A DNA stretch of 64,000 nt from assembly GCF_020166435.1 (NCBI RefSeq), contig NZ_JAINZP010000008.1:1-64000 (forward strand), written 5' to 3'. The position numbers and the translations under genes are program-made. The notes below the pieces were generated by a model that was not told the DNA's origin, did no database searches, and saw only the letters and a program-made list of their open reading frames with translations. The stretch is from Pectobacterium versatile. GTDB taxonomy: Bacteria; Pseudomonadota; Gammaproteobacteria; Enterobacterales; Enterobacteriaceae. This document shows positions 48,366 through 59,633 of this stretch, one piece after another (positions within the stretch are counted from its first letter, which is position 1; each line of letters begins with the position of its first letter).

Positions 48366-49144
48366 TCGAGTGGAGTCCGGTTAGCAAGGTAGTCAGCAAG
48401 CTGATCGTTAAGTGATGACATATCCTGTGGCAAAACTGAGGGATTAAAACCAATAAAGAGCGTTTCGCCCGCAGCAGGTTCAACATGCTGGCGGTTCCAC
48501 AGCGCCAGCGGCACTTTGCGCCACTTGCCATTGCCAGCAATCAGATAGCCGTAACTGTTATCCGCTCCCGCGAGAAGCCGACGTCCAGAGAGATAATTCT
48601 CGACCGACCATCCGGCGCGCAGCGCCACTTTCCCCGATGTCTCCAGCTCACCCACATCAGCGGCCGTATTCACCAGACCGATCAGCGACAACTTGTCATC
48701 ATGAGGCGCCACATACAGTGCATATTCCCCCACCAGAGGGCGATTATTTTCTATATAGACACGTACGCGGTCAGGATCCAGATCGGTACGGATACGACCC
48801 GCAACATTAATCGGGTTAATCGTCTTTCTCAGCAGCCAGGCGGAGATCGCCAGATCGCCATCGCCTGAATTGCGCCAGCGCGTTTCCAGTTCAGCCAGCT
48901 TTTGCAGCAAGACATCCCCTTGCGCACGTACCTTCTGTGTTGTTGCAAAATCAGAAATAAATGCCGTCTGCCAATTGATATTCTGTGGCCAGGAAACCTG
49001 TTCGTAAAATTTTTCAAGACGCGTACCGTCGTCCAGTTTAACGACAGCGATTGTCTCTTGAGGCGATTTTACAGTCAGTTGCGCAGACGTCGCGACGCCG
49101 GAAACCAGCAGCAACAAGGTAGCGATACGATTGAGTGCCAACAT
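48362..49144 (-). CDS. yjbG: exopolysaccharide operon protein YjbG
   Basis: A 260-residue periplasmic protein with signal peptide (IATLLLLVSGVATSAQ) and the capsule-biosynthesis GfcC-like fold. PLVGEYALYVAPHDDKLSLI and LAGADNSYGYLIAGNGKWRK fit the family. It lies between yjbF and yjbH with a 4-bp overlap to the latter, so the three make one translation-coupled unit. Its molecular role is not established. Confidence 0.87.
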   Translation of the reverse strand: MLALNRIATLLLLVSGVATSAQLTVKSPQETIAVVKLDDGTRLEKFYEQVSWPQNINWQTAFISDFATTQKVRAQGDVLLQKLAELETRWRNSGDGDLAISAWLLRKTINPINVAGRIRTDLDPDRVRVYIENNRPLVGEYALYVAPHDDKLSLIGLVNTAADVGELETSGKVALRAGWSVENYLSGRRLLAGADNSYGYLIAGNGKWRKVPLALWNRQHVEPAAGETLFIGFNPSVLPQDMSSLNDQLADYLANRTPLE

Positions 49145-49153
49145 TGCAGCCCC

Positions 49154-49831
49154 TTATTGTACGTAGGGTTTTAATACGGTGAATGTGGCCAATGCCATAT
49201 CCGGCCCCATATACTGCTGGCTTTGAACCACACTTCCGTTAGTCGGATCGAGCCAGTAGCTATTGGTGTAAGATTCATTCAACGCGGGGACGGTCACCTG
49301 CTCATCAAAACGCAGCAGCTCACGCGGGATATCCAGAATTTTTACGGTTTCTTTGCCGCGGGCCTGAAAAACGGACGTGGTCGCGTATCCGCCTCGGAAG
49401 ACCTGAGCCCATTCAACCCGGCTCTGCCATGTCATTGGCGTTGATGTCTTCAATAGGCCTAACGCCAGGGGATCGTGCTGCAGGTTATCCACATAGGTAA
49501 TGTCTTCGCCGAAGCCCTGCGTTTTCACCAAGCGCCCATATTGGGTCGATACCATATTTTTATCGGCCCCGATCCATTTCAACTGATTCTGCTCGGCGAA
49601 AGCGAGCACAACAAACGCCTGTGGCGCTTTACCCACTTTCAGATAGGCCGATGCATAGGGCGTATTGGCAACCTGTTTAGCCGTCACATGGGTGTCATCC
49701 TGGCCGAAAAATGCCAGCTTGAAGGTTTTCCCCACTTGATCCACATTTTGGGAACAGCCAGTCAGCACAATCGATAAAAGAGGTATGGCAATTAGCGCTC
49801 TCACCTTTGCCATTCGTTTTATTTTTGTCAT
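49154..49831 (-). CDS. yjbF: exopolysaccharide operon lipoprotein YjbF
   Basis: Lipoprotein: KVRALIAIPLLSIVLTGC with lipobox VLTGC. The body (TPYASAYLKVGKAPQAFVVL, DKNMVSTQYGRLVKTQGFGE) matches YjbF/GfcB proteins. I place the start at ATG 49831 (MTKIKRM) upstream of the signal; a still longer frame to 49879 runs through the hairpin that follows yjbE and is unlikely. It depends on read-through of that hairpin unless it has its own promoter. Confidence 0.85.
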   Translation of the reverse strand: MTKIKRMAKVRALIAIPLLSIVLTGCSQNVDQVGKTFKLAFFGQDDTHVTAKQVANTPYASAYLKVGKAPQAFVVLAFAEQNQLKWIGADKNMVSTQYGRLVKTQGFGEDITYVDNLQHDPLALGLLKTSTPMTWQSRVEWAQVFRGGYATTSVFQARGKETVKILDIPRELLRFDEQVTVPALNESYTNSYWLDPTNGSVVQSQQYMGPDMALATFTVLKPYVQ

Positions 49832-49865
49832 GGAATGCAGTTCTCGTTGAACAGCGTAGCCCGGA

Positions 49866-49889
49866 AAAAGAAAGGCCACCGAAGTGGCC
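49866..49889 (-). terminator. hairpin/attenuator between yjbE and yjbF
   Basis: GGCCAC-TTCG-GTGGCC with a T-rich tail (TTTCTTTTT) on the minus strand, 18 bp after the yjbE stop and just ahead of yjbF. It is a textbook intrinsic terminator and would favour the first gene over the rest of the operon. Confidence 0.75.
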
Positions 49890-49906
49890 TTAGAATTAAA
49901 ACGAAA

Positions 49907-50200
49907 TTAACTACGAGTACCAGTAGTTGCCGTCGTTGTTCCCGCAGGAGAGCTGTCATCGTTGCTGGAAACAGCAACTGCAACAGCAACACCGATCGCA
50001 GCAGCAGCACCGACAGCAATCAGAGCAGTAGTACCAGCAGCAAAGCCAGCACCACCAGCACCAGCGGCACCAGCAGCAGCAGCGCTGGTGGTCGTGGTGG
50101 TAGAGGTACCAGCAGCAGTGCTGCTAGAGACGCCATCAACAGCAAACGCGTTTGACGACATGGCCAGTACCGCAGCCAGCGTGATTAACGTTTTCTTCAT
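49907..50200 (-). CDS. yjbE: small secreted exopolysaccharide operon protein YjbE
   Basis: A 97-residue low-complexity secreted protein: signal MKKTLITLAAVLAMSSNAFA, then Ser/Thr- and Ala/Gly-rich segments (TTTTTSAAAAGAAGAGG, AVGAAAAIGVAVAVAVSS), as in YjbE. AAGGAA lies before the ATG at 50200. First gene of yjbEFGH, which in E. coli is Rcs-controlled. The alternation of Ala/Val could form an outer-membrane-associated segment; this is inferred. Confidence 0.83.
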   Translation of the reverse strand: MKKTLITLAAVLAMSSNAFAVDGVSSSTAAGTSTTTTTSAAAAGAAGAGGAGFAAGTTALIAVGAAAAIGVAVAVAVSSNDDSSPAGTTTATTGTRS

Positions 50201-50600
50201 TACGATTTCCTTTTTAACATGAAATACTTCAGGGTGGGGTACCGTCGAAAAGACCATACCCCGTCCTTCATTTCAGCCAGCACAACAGCAAACCGATTGA
50301 GTTTTGTGCCGTTACCGACCGTTACTGGGATCCTCCCAGTAATGAGTTACAGTTCAATGGCGATGAAACTATCAATGAGGAAACAACCCCTCTATGAGAT
50401 AAAACCACCTCTGACAAACAACACCAGAAAGCAAACTACAACTCAATTTTTGCAACACCGTTAAAAATAGCAAGATCCCAATGTAATAAACAGCAATGAT
50501 CTCGGTAAAAAAGCAGATTTCTTTAATGAAATTTACAGTATTCCAGAAAAAAAGTCATAGATATCTTAACGATATCAATCCACTGATTCATCAATACAAA
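50201..50600. other. upstream region of yjbE with a perfect inverted repeat
   Basis: TTACTGGGA (50322-50330) and TCCCAGTAA (50334-50342) form a perfect 9-bp inverted repeat around TCC, about 120 bp before yjbE. It may be an operator; I cannot match it to a known regulator. The gnd terminator starts at 50601. I see no small gene here. Confidence 0.5.
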
Positions 50601-50630
50601 AAACGCCAGATATTTCCTAATCTGGCGTTT
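50601..50630 (-). terminator. terminator after gnd
   Basis: AAACGCCAGA (50601-50610) pairs with TCTGGCGTTT (50621-50630), and T residues follow on both strands. It ends the gnd transcript 37 bp past its stop. Confidence 0.8.
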
Positions 50631-50666
50631 TATTAACAAACAGCGCTATTTAAGCATAAGAAACGG

Positions 50667-52073
50667 CTATTCCAGCCACTCGGTATGGAATACGCCTTCT
50701 TTATCCGTACGCTTATAAGTATGTGCACCGAAATAGTCACGCTGAGCCTGAATCAGGTTAGCAGGCAACACGGCTGAACGGTAGCTGTCGTAATAAGCAA
50801 TGGCCGCTGAGAACGTTGGCGTCGGGATACCTTGCTGAACCGCGTAAGATACCACGTCGCGCAGCGCTTGCTGGTATTCGTCAGCCACTTTCTTGAAATA
50901 AGGGGCCAACAGCAGGTTAGCGATATCTGCTTTCTGCTCGTACGCATCGGTGATTTTCTGCAGGAACTGTGCACGAATGATGCAGCCAGCGCGGAAAATC
51001 TTGGCGATTTCACCGTAGTTCAGATCCCAATTGTTCTCGTCTGATGCCGCTTTCAGCTGTGAGAAGCCTTGAGCATAAGAAACGATTTTACCCAGATACA
51101 ACGCACGGCGCACTTTCTCAACAAACTCGGCTTTATCACCACCGAATGGCTGAGCCGTTGGGCCCGTCAGCACTTTAGAGGCCGCAACACGCTGATCTTT
51201 CAGTGAAGACAGGTAGCGGGCAAAAACGGATTCCGTGATCAGAGACAGCGGTTCACCCAGATCCAGAGAGCTTTGGCTGGTCCATTTACCGGTACCTTTA
51301 TTAGCCGCTTCATCCAGAATCACGTCAACCAGATAGTTGCCTTCTTCATCTTTCTTCCTGAAGATATCGGCAGTGATCTCAATCAGGTAACTGCTTAATT
51401 CGCCTTTGTTCCACTCAGAGAACGTGGCGGCAAGCTCGTCGTTGCCCAGATCCAGTGCCTGCTTGAGCAATGCATAGGCTTCAGCAATAAGCTGCATGTC
51501 GCCGTATTCAATGCCGTTATGCACCATCTTGACATAGTGGCCTGCGCCATCAGCACCAATGTAGGTCACACAGGCTTCGCCATCAGCACGCGCGGCAATC
51601 TGTTCCAGAATCGGAGCAACCAGTTCATACGCTTCTTTCTGGCCACCCGGCATGATGGAAGGCCCTTTCAGCGCGCCCTCTTCACCACCAGATACGCCTG
51701 TACCGATGAAGTTAAACCCTTCAGCGGACAGTTCGCGGTTACGGCGAATCGTATCTTTATAGAAGGTGTTACCGCCATCGATCAGAATATCGCCCTTTTC
51801 CAGGTAAGGTTTCAGCGATTCAATCGTTTTATCGGTTGCTTCACCGGCCTTCACCATCAGCAGAATACGGCGTGGTTTTTCCAGGGATTCGACAAACTCT
51901 TCAACGGTGTAAGAAGGCACCAGTTTTTTACCCGGATTTTCCGCGATAACTTCATCAGTTTTATCGGAAGAACGGTTAAAGATGGAAACGCTATAGCCGC
52001 GGCTCTCAATGTTCAGCGCCAGATTGCGCCCCATCACCGCCATACCAACAACGCCAATTTGCTGTTTGGACAT
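50667..52073 (-). CDS. gnd: 6-phosphogluconate dehydrogenase (decarboxylating)
   Basis: Oxidises 6-phosphogluconate to ribulose-5-phosphate with NADP in the pentose phosphate pathway. From ATG 52073 ([20 protein letters not shown]) the protein has 468 residues, the family length. The Rossmann motif [13 protein letters not shown] and the active-site blocks [20 protein letters not shown] and [19 protein letters not shown] are intact. The frame continues upstream to 52268 without family support. It is downstream of galF, beside the surface polysaccharide genes. Confidence 0.96.
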   Translation of the reverse strand: MSKQQIGVVGMAVMGRNLALNIESRGYSVSIFNRSSDKTDEVIAENPGKKLVPSYTVEEFVESLEKPRRILLMVKAGEATDKTIESLKPYLEKGDILIDGGNTFYKDTIRRNRELSAEGFNFIGTGVSGGEEGALKGPSIMPGGQKEAYELVAPILEQIAARADGEACVTYIGADGAGHYVKMVHNGIEYGDMQLIAEAYALLKQALDLGNDELAATFSEWNKGELSSYLIEITADIFRKKDEEGNYLVDVILDEAANKGTGKWTSQSSLDLGEPLSLITESVFARYLSSLKDQRVAASKVLTGPTAQPFGGDKAEFVEKVRRALYLGKIVSYAQGFSQLKAASDENNWDLNYGEIAKIFRAGCIIRAQFLQKITDAYEQKADIANLLLAPYFKKVADEYQQALRDVVSYAVQQGIPTPTFSAAIAYYDSYRSAVLPANLIQAQRDYFGAHTYKRTDKEGVFHTEWLE

Positions 52074-52248
52074 TAAAGCAACTCCTGTCTGAAGGATAAC
52101 CTGCCTGCAACGGCGACAACGTCTCGCGGTGCGACCTCGCAAGCAATTTAAAAACAGGCCGACATGGTAACTCAGCTTTGCGTGAGTGGGTAGTGATTGG
52201 TTTGATAGCGAAAGCTCACCCAATCGGAACGTATGGTGGGAAAAAGAA

Positions 52249-52282
52249 AAAACCGCAGAACGATTCAACGATCTGCGGTTTT
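52249..52282 (-). terminator. terminator after galF
   Basis: AAAACCGCAGA and its complement TCTGCGGTTT form a strong stem with a T-rich tail on the minus strand (TTTTTTCTTTTT), 22 bp after the galF stop, separating galF from gnd. Confidence 0.8.
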
Positions 52283-52303
52283 ACAGCGAGTTATCACTCA
52301 ATA

Positions 52304-53200
52304 TTACTTTTTCAGCAGCGCCTTAATACTTTCTTTAAATTCGGCACCAAACTCAGGATTGCGCAATCCATAGGACACAAATGCTTGTGCATAACCCAAT
52401 TTACGGCCGCAGTTAAAGTTCTTGCCTGACATTTGCACAGCATCAACCTGCTGAGTCGCGATCATGTCGGCAATCACATCCGTTAACTGAATACGTCCCC
52501 ATGCACCAGGGACCGCTTTTTCCAGCAGTGGCCAGGCATCGGCAGTTAACACATAACGTCCGACGGCAGATAGATCAGACCCCGTTTCAGATGGTGCCTC
52601 AGGCTTTTCAATCATAGACGTAATCGCTGCGGCATCGCCGGGGTTCACCAGCGGTTTGTCACAATCGACGACAGAGTACTCAGGCAACACCTCATAAGGA
52701 CGATGTTTCACCAGCACCTGACTACGCCCTGTTTCTTCAAATCGAGAGATCAGCAGCGCCAGGTTTTCCTTCGTCTGATCGGCAGTGCTTTCATCCAGCA
52801 CCACATCGGGCAACACTACCACAAACGGACTATCGCCAATGATTGGGCGAGCGCAGGAGACTGCATGCCCTAACCCCAGCGTTTCCCCCTGACGAACGTT
52901 CATAATCGTCACGCCTTTCGGGCAGATTGACTGTACTTCGGCCAGCAGTTGACGCTTGGCACGTTCTTCCAGCAGAGATTCAAGCTCAAACGAGGTGTCG
53001 AAGTGGTTTTCAATTGCGTTTTTCGACGCATGCGTCACCAGAACAATTTCTTTAATCCCCGCCCTCACACACTCGTTGACGATTTTCTCAATCACCGGGC
53101 GATCAACCAATGGCAACATTTCCTTAGGAATTGCCTTGGTCACTGGTAACAAATTCATCCCTAAACCTGCTACAGGGATAATAGCTTTCAATGATGTCAT
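52304..53200 (-). CDS. galF: GalF, UTP-glucose-1-phosphate uridylyltransferase paralogue
   Basis: A 298-residue GalU-family nucleotidyltransferase ([37 protein letters not shown]). The active-site loop reads GLGMN where GalU has GLGTR, so the conserved Arg is missing, the mark of the weakly active GalF paralogue. It usually flanks O-antigen/capsule loci and modulates UDP-glucose supply. Here it stands at the distal end of the O-antigen cluster, separated from it by an IS3-family remnant. Confidence 0.92.
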   Translation of the reverse strand: MTSLKAIIPVAGLGMNLLPVTKAIPKEMLPLVDRPVIEKIVNECVRAGIKEIVLVTHASKNAIENHFDTSFELESLLEERAKRQLLAEVQSICPKGVTIMNVRQGETLGLGHAVSCARPIIGDSPFVVVLPDVVLDESTADQTKENLALLISRFEETGRSQVLVKHRPYEVLPEYSVVDCDKPLVNPGDAAAITSMIEKPEAPSETGSDLSAVGRYVLTADAWPLLEKAVPGAWGRIQLTDVIADMIATQQVDAVQMSGKNFNCGRKLGYAQAFVSYGLRNPEFGAEFKESIKALLKK

Positions 53201-53380
53201 GGATTGACTCTCTTCAATCTGATGGTTTTTATCTAACTATTTTGATCTGGCCGATCGTTTTCACCCAGCGAGGGTAATGCCACAACGCCACGCATGACAC
53301 TAAGATTACACCTAATCAGCCACAAAGCGATCTCAGGTAGCGACTTTTTCTGATGTGCTGAAACGTCCTGTTTTAGGTAA

Positions 53381-54679
<1,299 letters not shown>

Positions 54680-54785
54680 AGTGACCTCGCTTTCGTTGAC
54701 TGATTTGAAAACAAGGTGGCATTAAATCAAGGACAGATCATGTAAAGGCACATTATAATCATAATCGTTCGATTACTACAAAAAA

Positions 54786-55883
54786 TCAGGAATCATAAAC
54801 TCTACTTGCATAAAATATGAATAGAATCCAATAAAAACCTGTCACCACTATAAAGAAAGGCAATTTATATTTTTTGGGTTTATATACCATGCTGTACAAG
54901 GTGGTAAAAATAAGATTTATCTGTACAAACATCAATATCCTATAAGAAAATATATAAATACCAAATATCATCATTAACATACAACTAATCGTTGTGAATA
55001 TTGCACATTTGTACAAACCTTCAATAAATGCATTTTGTTTATAAGAGTCACTACTTAACAATAACAAAATGAAACTATAAAGAATTGATGCAACAAATAA
55101 ACTCCGCACAAAAAGGATATACGATTCCCTACCAAGATTTCCATTCAACATGTCATCTTCAATAGAAAATAAATAATAATCGAGTTTAAAATAAATATAC
55201 GCCAAGAAAGGGTCGTCCCAATCCAACTGAGAAATGACAACAATGGTTATCAAGAATAAAGAAGAAACCAAAATAATCGAACGTATATTGAATTTTATTT
55301 TAAAAAACAAAAAAAACGGCAAAATAATAAAAGCGCTAGTATGCAGCATTATTGCAAAAATTGCCGTTACTAGACATTTCAAGTTTTTTTTATCATAAAA
55401 AAACCATAACGCGAGAAATACGAAACAACTAGCAGCAAATGCACGAACTCCATTTATTGCAGATTGGTATAATATTAATATAAAAAGACAATAAAAAAAT
55501 GCAGATACAGACACTGAAAACAAACGTGTTTTTCTATAGACCCAGATGATCGCTAGTGAAGGTAAAAAAGCAGAGAGAAAGAAAAATAAATAATGTTTTT
55601 TCAGACCTATCATTTTTAAAATAGCGATGAAATTAAACCACAACACTTCTATCCTGAAACCATTAACAACCTGAAGCATATCCCATGAAAACTGAGGTAC
55701 TACAGCCGTGTAAATATCAACATACTCGGCAGTATCATCACCAATTGTTCTTAAGCTTAAAAAAATGCAGTATATAATAAAAATCAAGAAAAACAATTTT
55801 TCATTCTTTTTTTTCATCACAAATAAAAAAGCAAAGATAAACACGATGAGAAGAATAGCTGATAAATCGAGAATTCGGATCAC
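54786..55883 (-). CDS. wzy: O-antigen polymerase Wzy (EpsG-like)
   Basis: A membrane protein of 365 residues with about 11-12 helices (LSAILLIVFIFAFLFVM, FFFLSAFLPSLAIIWVY, IMLHTSAFIILPFFLFF) and a loop with RTIGDDTAEYVDIY. This is the EpsG/Wzy pattern: a block polymerase for repeat units in the periplasm. Start GTG 55883 is chosen for AAAAGG nine bases before it; it follows the stop of the gene ahead by one base. Last gene of the O-antigen unit in this direction. Confidence 0.75.
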   Translation of the reverse strand: MIRILDLSAILLIVFIFAFLFVMKKKNEKLFFLIFIIYCIFLSLRTIGDDTAEYVDIYTAVVPQFSWDMLQVVNGFRIEVLWFNFIAILKMIGLKKHYLFFFLSAFLPSLAIIWVYRKTRLFSVSVSAFFYCLFILILYQSAINGVRAFAASCFVFLALWFFYDKKNLKCLVTAIFAIMLHTSAFIILPFFLFFKIKFNIRSIILVSSLFLITIVVISQLDWDDPFLAYIYFKLDYYLFSIEDDMLNGNLGRESYILFVRSLFVASILYSFILLLLSSDSYKQNAFIEGLYKCAIFTTISCMLMMIFGIYIFSYRILMFVQINLIFTTLYSMVYKPKKYKLPFFIVVTGFYWILFIFYASRVYDS

Positions 55884-55884
55884 A

Positions 55885-56781
55885 CTAGGATACCTTTTCA
55901 ATAATGCTAATGTAATAATTGTCTGATTTGTATTTATCCAATACATTTTCAGATAGAGCCATAAATGGTGTTTTTAAAAATTCATCAGGAATGTTCATGT
56001 CATCATCTAATATTAATATATTCCTTGAATTAAAAAAATCATAATTTTCAATTTTTTTATTATTGGTAATTAATTTTCGCCGATAAAAAACAGATTCAAG
56101 AACTCTTAATGTTAAGCCATTTTGGCCTTCACGAACTATATCTATAATATAACTTGAATTTAATACACCACTCACATTCTCCAGATAACTTACTTTCTTT
56201 CGAAAGAGTGAGTATAAAAAATCATTTTCTTCAATTATGGTAACGTCAGGCTTAATACCTTTCTCTGTTAATTTTTCAGAAAGACGTTCCAATATTTTTC
56301 GCCTTCCTTTATTCAAACCCAAAAAATAAGCTTTATTCTCATAAAAATCCGTTCCATCTTTATATACAGGCAGATATTGCCCTTTGAATTGAATATTAAA
56401 AAATTGTGCATCGAATGGATCAAATGTATACATTTCAAAACCATTCTCACGCAGCCTTTCAATTCTCGCCTTATATTCCTTATTAATTAAATTTCTGAAT
56501 ACAACTATTTTCCTTGGATTATTCAGTTCATTAACTAAAAATAAATAGTGTAAGACATCATCACTAAATATTAAAACAAAATCACGATTTAATTTTTTCT
56601 TCAAAATAAATTTGATAAAATTCTCAACCACATCCGAAGAAAAAAAAGACCTGATAAATTTGAAAAACATTCTTGTCATTCTTGACATTGAAATATTTTT
56701 TACATTGTAATATTTGTGCAATGAGTCAATCGTGAAACAATCATAGTCACTATACCATCCCCAAAATCTAATTATCTTCAT
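55885..56781 (-). CDS. putative surface-polysaccharide glycosyltransferase (RfaS/CgeB-like)
   Basis: A 298-residue cytosolic protein. The C-terminal part, YIIDIVREGQNGLTLRVLES then RRKLITNNKKIENYDFFNSR, carries the EGQ-GLT-R pattern of RfaS-like and related lipopolysaccharide glycosyltransferases. The sugar transferred is unknown. Its start overlaps the previous gene by one base (TAATG) and the next gene starts one base after it, so the three genes are tightly packed. Confidence 0.6.
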   Translation of the reverse strand: MKIIRFWGWYSDYDCFTIDSLHKYYNVKNISMSRMTRMFFKFIRSFFSSDVVENFIKFILKKKLNRDFVLIFSDDVLHYLFLVNELNNPRKIVVFRNLINKEYKARIERLRENGFEMYTFDPFDAQFFNIQFKGQYLPVYKDGTDFYENKAYFLGLNKGRRKILERLSEKLTEKGIKPDVTIIEENDFLYSLFRKKVSYLENVSGVLNSSYIIDIVREGQNGLTLRVLESVFYRRKLITNNKKIENYDFFNSRNILILDDDMNIPDEFLKTPFMALSENVLDKYKSDNYYISIIEKVS

Positions 56782-57872
56782 TATAGCACCTTAAAATCTG
56801 GAGATATGGTAATTAGCAATGGAAATAATTGTGATGAAATTGGTTTTTCGTTTTGGATTATATCCATAATTTCACCTAAATCGATGGCATTTGGTAATCT
56901 GGAAAACTCCATTTTTGTATAAGGTGTTTTAAGAATGAAAAAAGGGAAACATGAAAGATAAAAATCCAAAAATATACCACTCTCAGACAAAATTGCAACT
57001 TTTGAGTTTTCCATACCCTGTTTTATCGAATCAATAAAAGTCACATTATTGATGTATGAATAGTCATCCAAATCATCAGGATGTTTTTTAACAAAAACAT
57101 TGAATTCTGTTTGTAACGCTATTTCTTCAGCAAGAGTGAGCAAATATTTATTTCCCAAAGCATTGTGCCTCCCATTAAGGAGTATAAATATACCACTACC
57201 TTTTTCAGAAATTAATTCAGCTTTTTTAAAACACCCAAAAGGAATCAACCTTTTTCGTTCAACACCACAGTCAACAAGGTTGTCTACAGATGTATTCCCC
57301 CAACAAAGCATAAAATCGGAGACAAAATTCAAATACACCTCTTGGTTTATAGACCCTGGAGAAAAAGTATAATAACCGTGTTGTAAGGTATATGTATGAC
57401 ACTCAAAGTATTTTTTACAAAGTTGAGAAATAAGATTATCTTCCGGATGAGCATCACAAAAAGTCACTATTTTTTTGTTTTTTAAATTCAATTTACTTAT
57501 TTTTTTGTATAAATCATAAAGTTGAGATAATTGAATCAGGTATTTTAAATCATATCCACGTTTAACATTCAAGCATATAAACCATATCTTAGAAAAAAAA
57601 TCATGTAAACAAAAATAATATTTTAAAGAACACTCTACGGTAGGGCGTTGATTCTTAGATGCTGCTATAAAATCATACATATAATCCTCATAATCTTTTC
57701 TTCCTTTCAAAAAGGTAGTGTTAAAAATTATGAAATCGGTCTTATCCATTTCAGAAATGTTTAATTTATATGAAAAAAACAAAGAATATACTAATCTCTT
57801 AATATTATATTTCATATAAGATCTACATTTTAACACATAAGATAACTGCAATTGAAAAAATGAACTGTGCAT
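56781..57872 (-). CDS. polysaccharide biosynthesis protein, GT-B-like
   Basis: A protein of about 363 residues resembling capsule/teichoic-type transferases with a GT-B fold: TFCDAHPEDNLISQLCKKYF, TYTLQHGYYTF, LCWGNTSVDNLVDCGVERKR and VFVKKHPDD, SKVAILSESGIFLDFYL. The HG and KHPDD motifs are as in glycerophosphotransferase-like enzymes. The start is uncertain (57872 or 57815), neither with a good ribosome site. An IS1-family remnant lies upstream, so it may have lost its original promoter. Confidence 0.6.
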   Translation of the reverse strand: MHSSFFQLQLSYVLKCRSYMKYNIKRLVYSLFFSYKLNISEMDKTDFIIFNTTFLKGRKDYEDYMYDFIAASKNQRPTVECSLKYYFCLHDFFSKIWFICLNVKRGYDLKYLIQLSQLYDLYKKISKLNLKNKKIVTFCDAHPEDNLISQLCKKYFECHTYTLQHGYYTFSPGSINQEVYLNFVSDFMLCWGNTSVDNLVDCGVERKRLIPFGCFKKAELISEKGSGIFILLNGRHNALGNKYLLTLAEEIALQTEFNVFVKKHPDDLDDYSYINNVTFIDSIKQGMENSKVAILSESGIFLDFYLSCFPFFILKTPYTKMEFSRLPNAIDLGEIMDIIQNEKPISSQLFPLLITISPDFKVL

Positions 57873-57931
57873 AATGATAGCTTAATATTTTTAGTTTATA
57901 ACATTACCTTACCAAAATAGCATATTATTTC

Positions 57932-58465
57932 GGTAATGCCTCATATTGGTTAAATTCAACGTATAATGCTCGTTTTTGAGATTCTCTATTACATTCGTTA
58001 ATGTTTATAGGTCCCCCTGTCGGTCTACTCTGGTTTATCACCATAGTCAAAGTCCTAAAGGACACTCCAAATTTCGCGATCACTATTGCCATCGTGTATT
58101 TCAGCTCACCTATCATTATAAAGCGTGAAAATTCGGCAACGCTGGTTCTTGTGTGAGTACAACACGAAAAATGCTGGCGTATTGGTCTATACCTTTGACC
58201 TACGAACGAGTGAAACCTGTCGTAACCTGTTGACGCTGCAGCCTTTTTTAATATCGGTATGGCAATAACTGGGACAGCTATGCCAGAGAAATATCGAAGG
58301 AGAAGCATTTGACTGGGAAGATATTTACTCAGCGTATGAACGTAACAACCTGATGCTGAGGATTCGTATCAAGCGACTGTGGCATGTAAAAATCTCTGTT
58401 TTTCGCACACAGTTGAATACCATGAAAAAATCATCAGCACCGTGATGGAAAAGCACATGTTCTAA
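57932..58465 (+). mobile_element. IS1-family element, heavily degraded
   Basis: The left end GGTAATGCCTCATATTGGTT is IS1-like. In plus frames, InsA zinc-finger remnant CRSTLVYHHSQSPKGHSKF and HRVFQLTYHY is followed by TGA, then an InsB part (RQRWFLCEYNTKNAGVLVYT), TGKIFTQRM, then in another frame ERNNLMLRIRIKRLW and finally VEYHEKIISTVMEKHMF with stop at 58463-58465. At least two frameshifts and internal deletions are present. The right inverted repeat is missing. Confidence 0.7.
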
Positions 58466-58516
58466 TAATTAGAATTATTTCTCTTATTTAAAAGCTATTT
58501 AGTATTCCCTAGAAAA

Positions 58517-59578
58517 TTAATATAAACGTTCATATGATGAAGAAATCACTTTCCAAGTGTATCGCTCTAGCGCAATAATTTGCATATTAGCAGCATTTTT
58601 TTTCAAATCTCTTTGATGTGTATTTCTAATTAACTCAATAAGCTGTGAAGAATTTTTAAAATAATGTGCTTTATCCTCAGTGCTATATCGATTAAAAACA
58701 CAATCATAGGCGAATACAGGTACAGAAAAATGCATCACTTCGACCAAAGAAGGATTTGTTCCCCCAGCTGAATGTCCATGTATATATATATCACATCCAC
58801 TACGCAGTTTATGAAGTTCATCGAGATCGTAAATTGGGTCAATTAGCTCTATATTAATATATTTACTGTATTTCTCTTTGAGTTCACGGCCATATGTACT
58901 AGACATCCAGTTACCGATAAATTTGATCTTATGACTTATTCGACAAAATGATTCTAATATCATACCCACATTGTTTTCAGGTTCAATGCGACAAATACCT
59001 AAAGCATAGTTTTCAGCCGCTTGACAAAAAGGCAAAGAATCTACATTACGAAAGGCATGATCTCCACCGTATGCAATAGTAACAGATGAAGTACCATACT
59101 CTTCCTTTACATAGTCACCAATAGCCTGGTTATCTGTCACAATTACGTGAGAATATTTAACAGAAAAATACTCTGATAATTTCAGAAATTTTTTCCCCCA
59201 ATAATTCCATTTATCCCGTTTCCATTCTAGCCCATCGATATTAGTGATTATTTTTGATCTTGATAAAAATCTGAAAAAAGGAAGGAAAATCCCTCCAGAT
59301 ATACCTAAAATTAAAACGACATCAGGCTTAAAAAAAAGACATTTGATAAGAGATAATATATCATAAAAAATGCTCTGCACTCCATTAGCATTCAGAGGTA
59401 AATAAATTAACTTAGCGCCATTATGCGATGACATTTTGTATTTATAATTTTTTTTAGAACAAAAAACATAGTACCTATATTTTCCATTTTTATACAATGT
59501 CAAATTTTCTACAAGAGATTCAAATCCGCCATAACAAGCAGGAATACCAACAGTTCCAACCACCGCAATTTTCTTCAC
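58517..59578 (-). CDS. DUF1972-containing glycosyltransferase (family 4)
   Basis: A 353-residue GT-B glycosyltransferase. The N-terminal DUF1972 block KKIAVVGTVGIPACYGGFES is diagnostic; relatives include rhamnosyltransferases of streptococcal capsules. The C-terminal nucleotide-sugar region holds IYIHGHSAGGTNPSLVEVMH, with the E-x7-E-like pattern of GT4. It would add a sugar to the lipid-linked repeat unit at the inner face of the membrane. Upstream lie a hexanucleotide repeat and an ERIC element. Confidence 0.75.
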   Translation of the reverse strand: MKKIAVVGTVGIPACYGGFESLVENLTLYKNGKYRYYVFCSKKNYKYKMSSHNGAKLIYLPLNANGVQSIFYDILSLIKCLFFKPDVVLILGISGGIFLPFFRFLSRSKIITNIDGLEWKRDKWNYWGKKFLKLSEYFSVKYSHVIVTDNQAIGDYVKEEYGTSSVTIAYGGDHAFRNVDSLPFCQAAENYALGICRIEPENNVGMILESFCRISHKIKFIGNWMSSTYGRELKEKYSKYINIELIDPIYDLDELHKLRSGCDIYIHGHSAGGTNPSLVEVMHFSVPVFAYDCVFNRYSTEDKAHYFKNSSQLIELIRNTHQRDLKKNAANMQIIALERYTWKVISSSYERLY

Positions 59579-59633
59579 TACTTAACTCCAATATTTTTCT
59601 TATCTGGCGTTTTAACAATTATGTATTTTTCAC

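Noticed and set aside
49962-50222. Ala/Thr/Val-rich plus-strand frame over yjbE
   Set aside because: Reverse reading of the low-complexity YjbE codons; no ribosome site.
53201-53380. JUMPstart/ops element upstream of galF
   Set aside because: I looked for the ops motif GGCGGTAG and the JUMPstart pattern and did not find them here; the cluster promoter must lie beyond the window.
57925-58308. 127-codon minus-strand frame between two glycosyltransferase genes
   Set aside because: The plus strand here reads as IS1 InsA/InsB remnants, which explains the sequence better.
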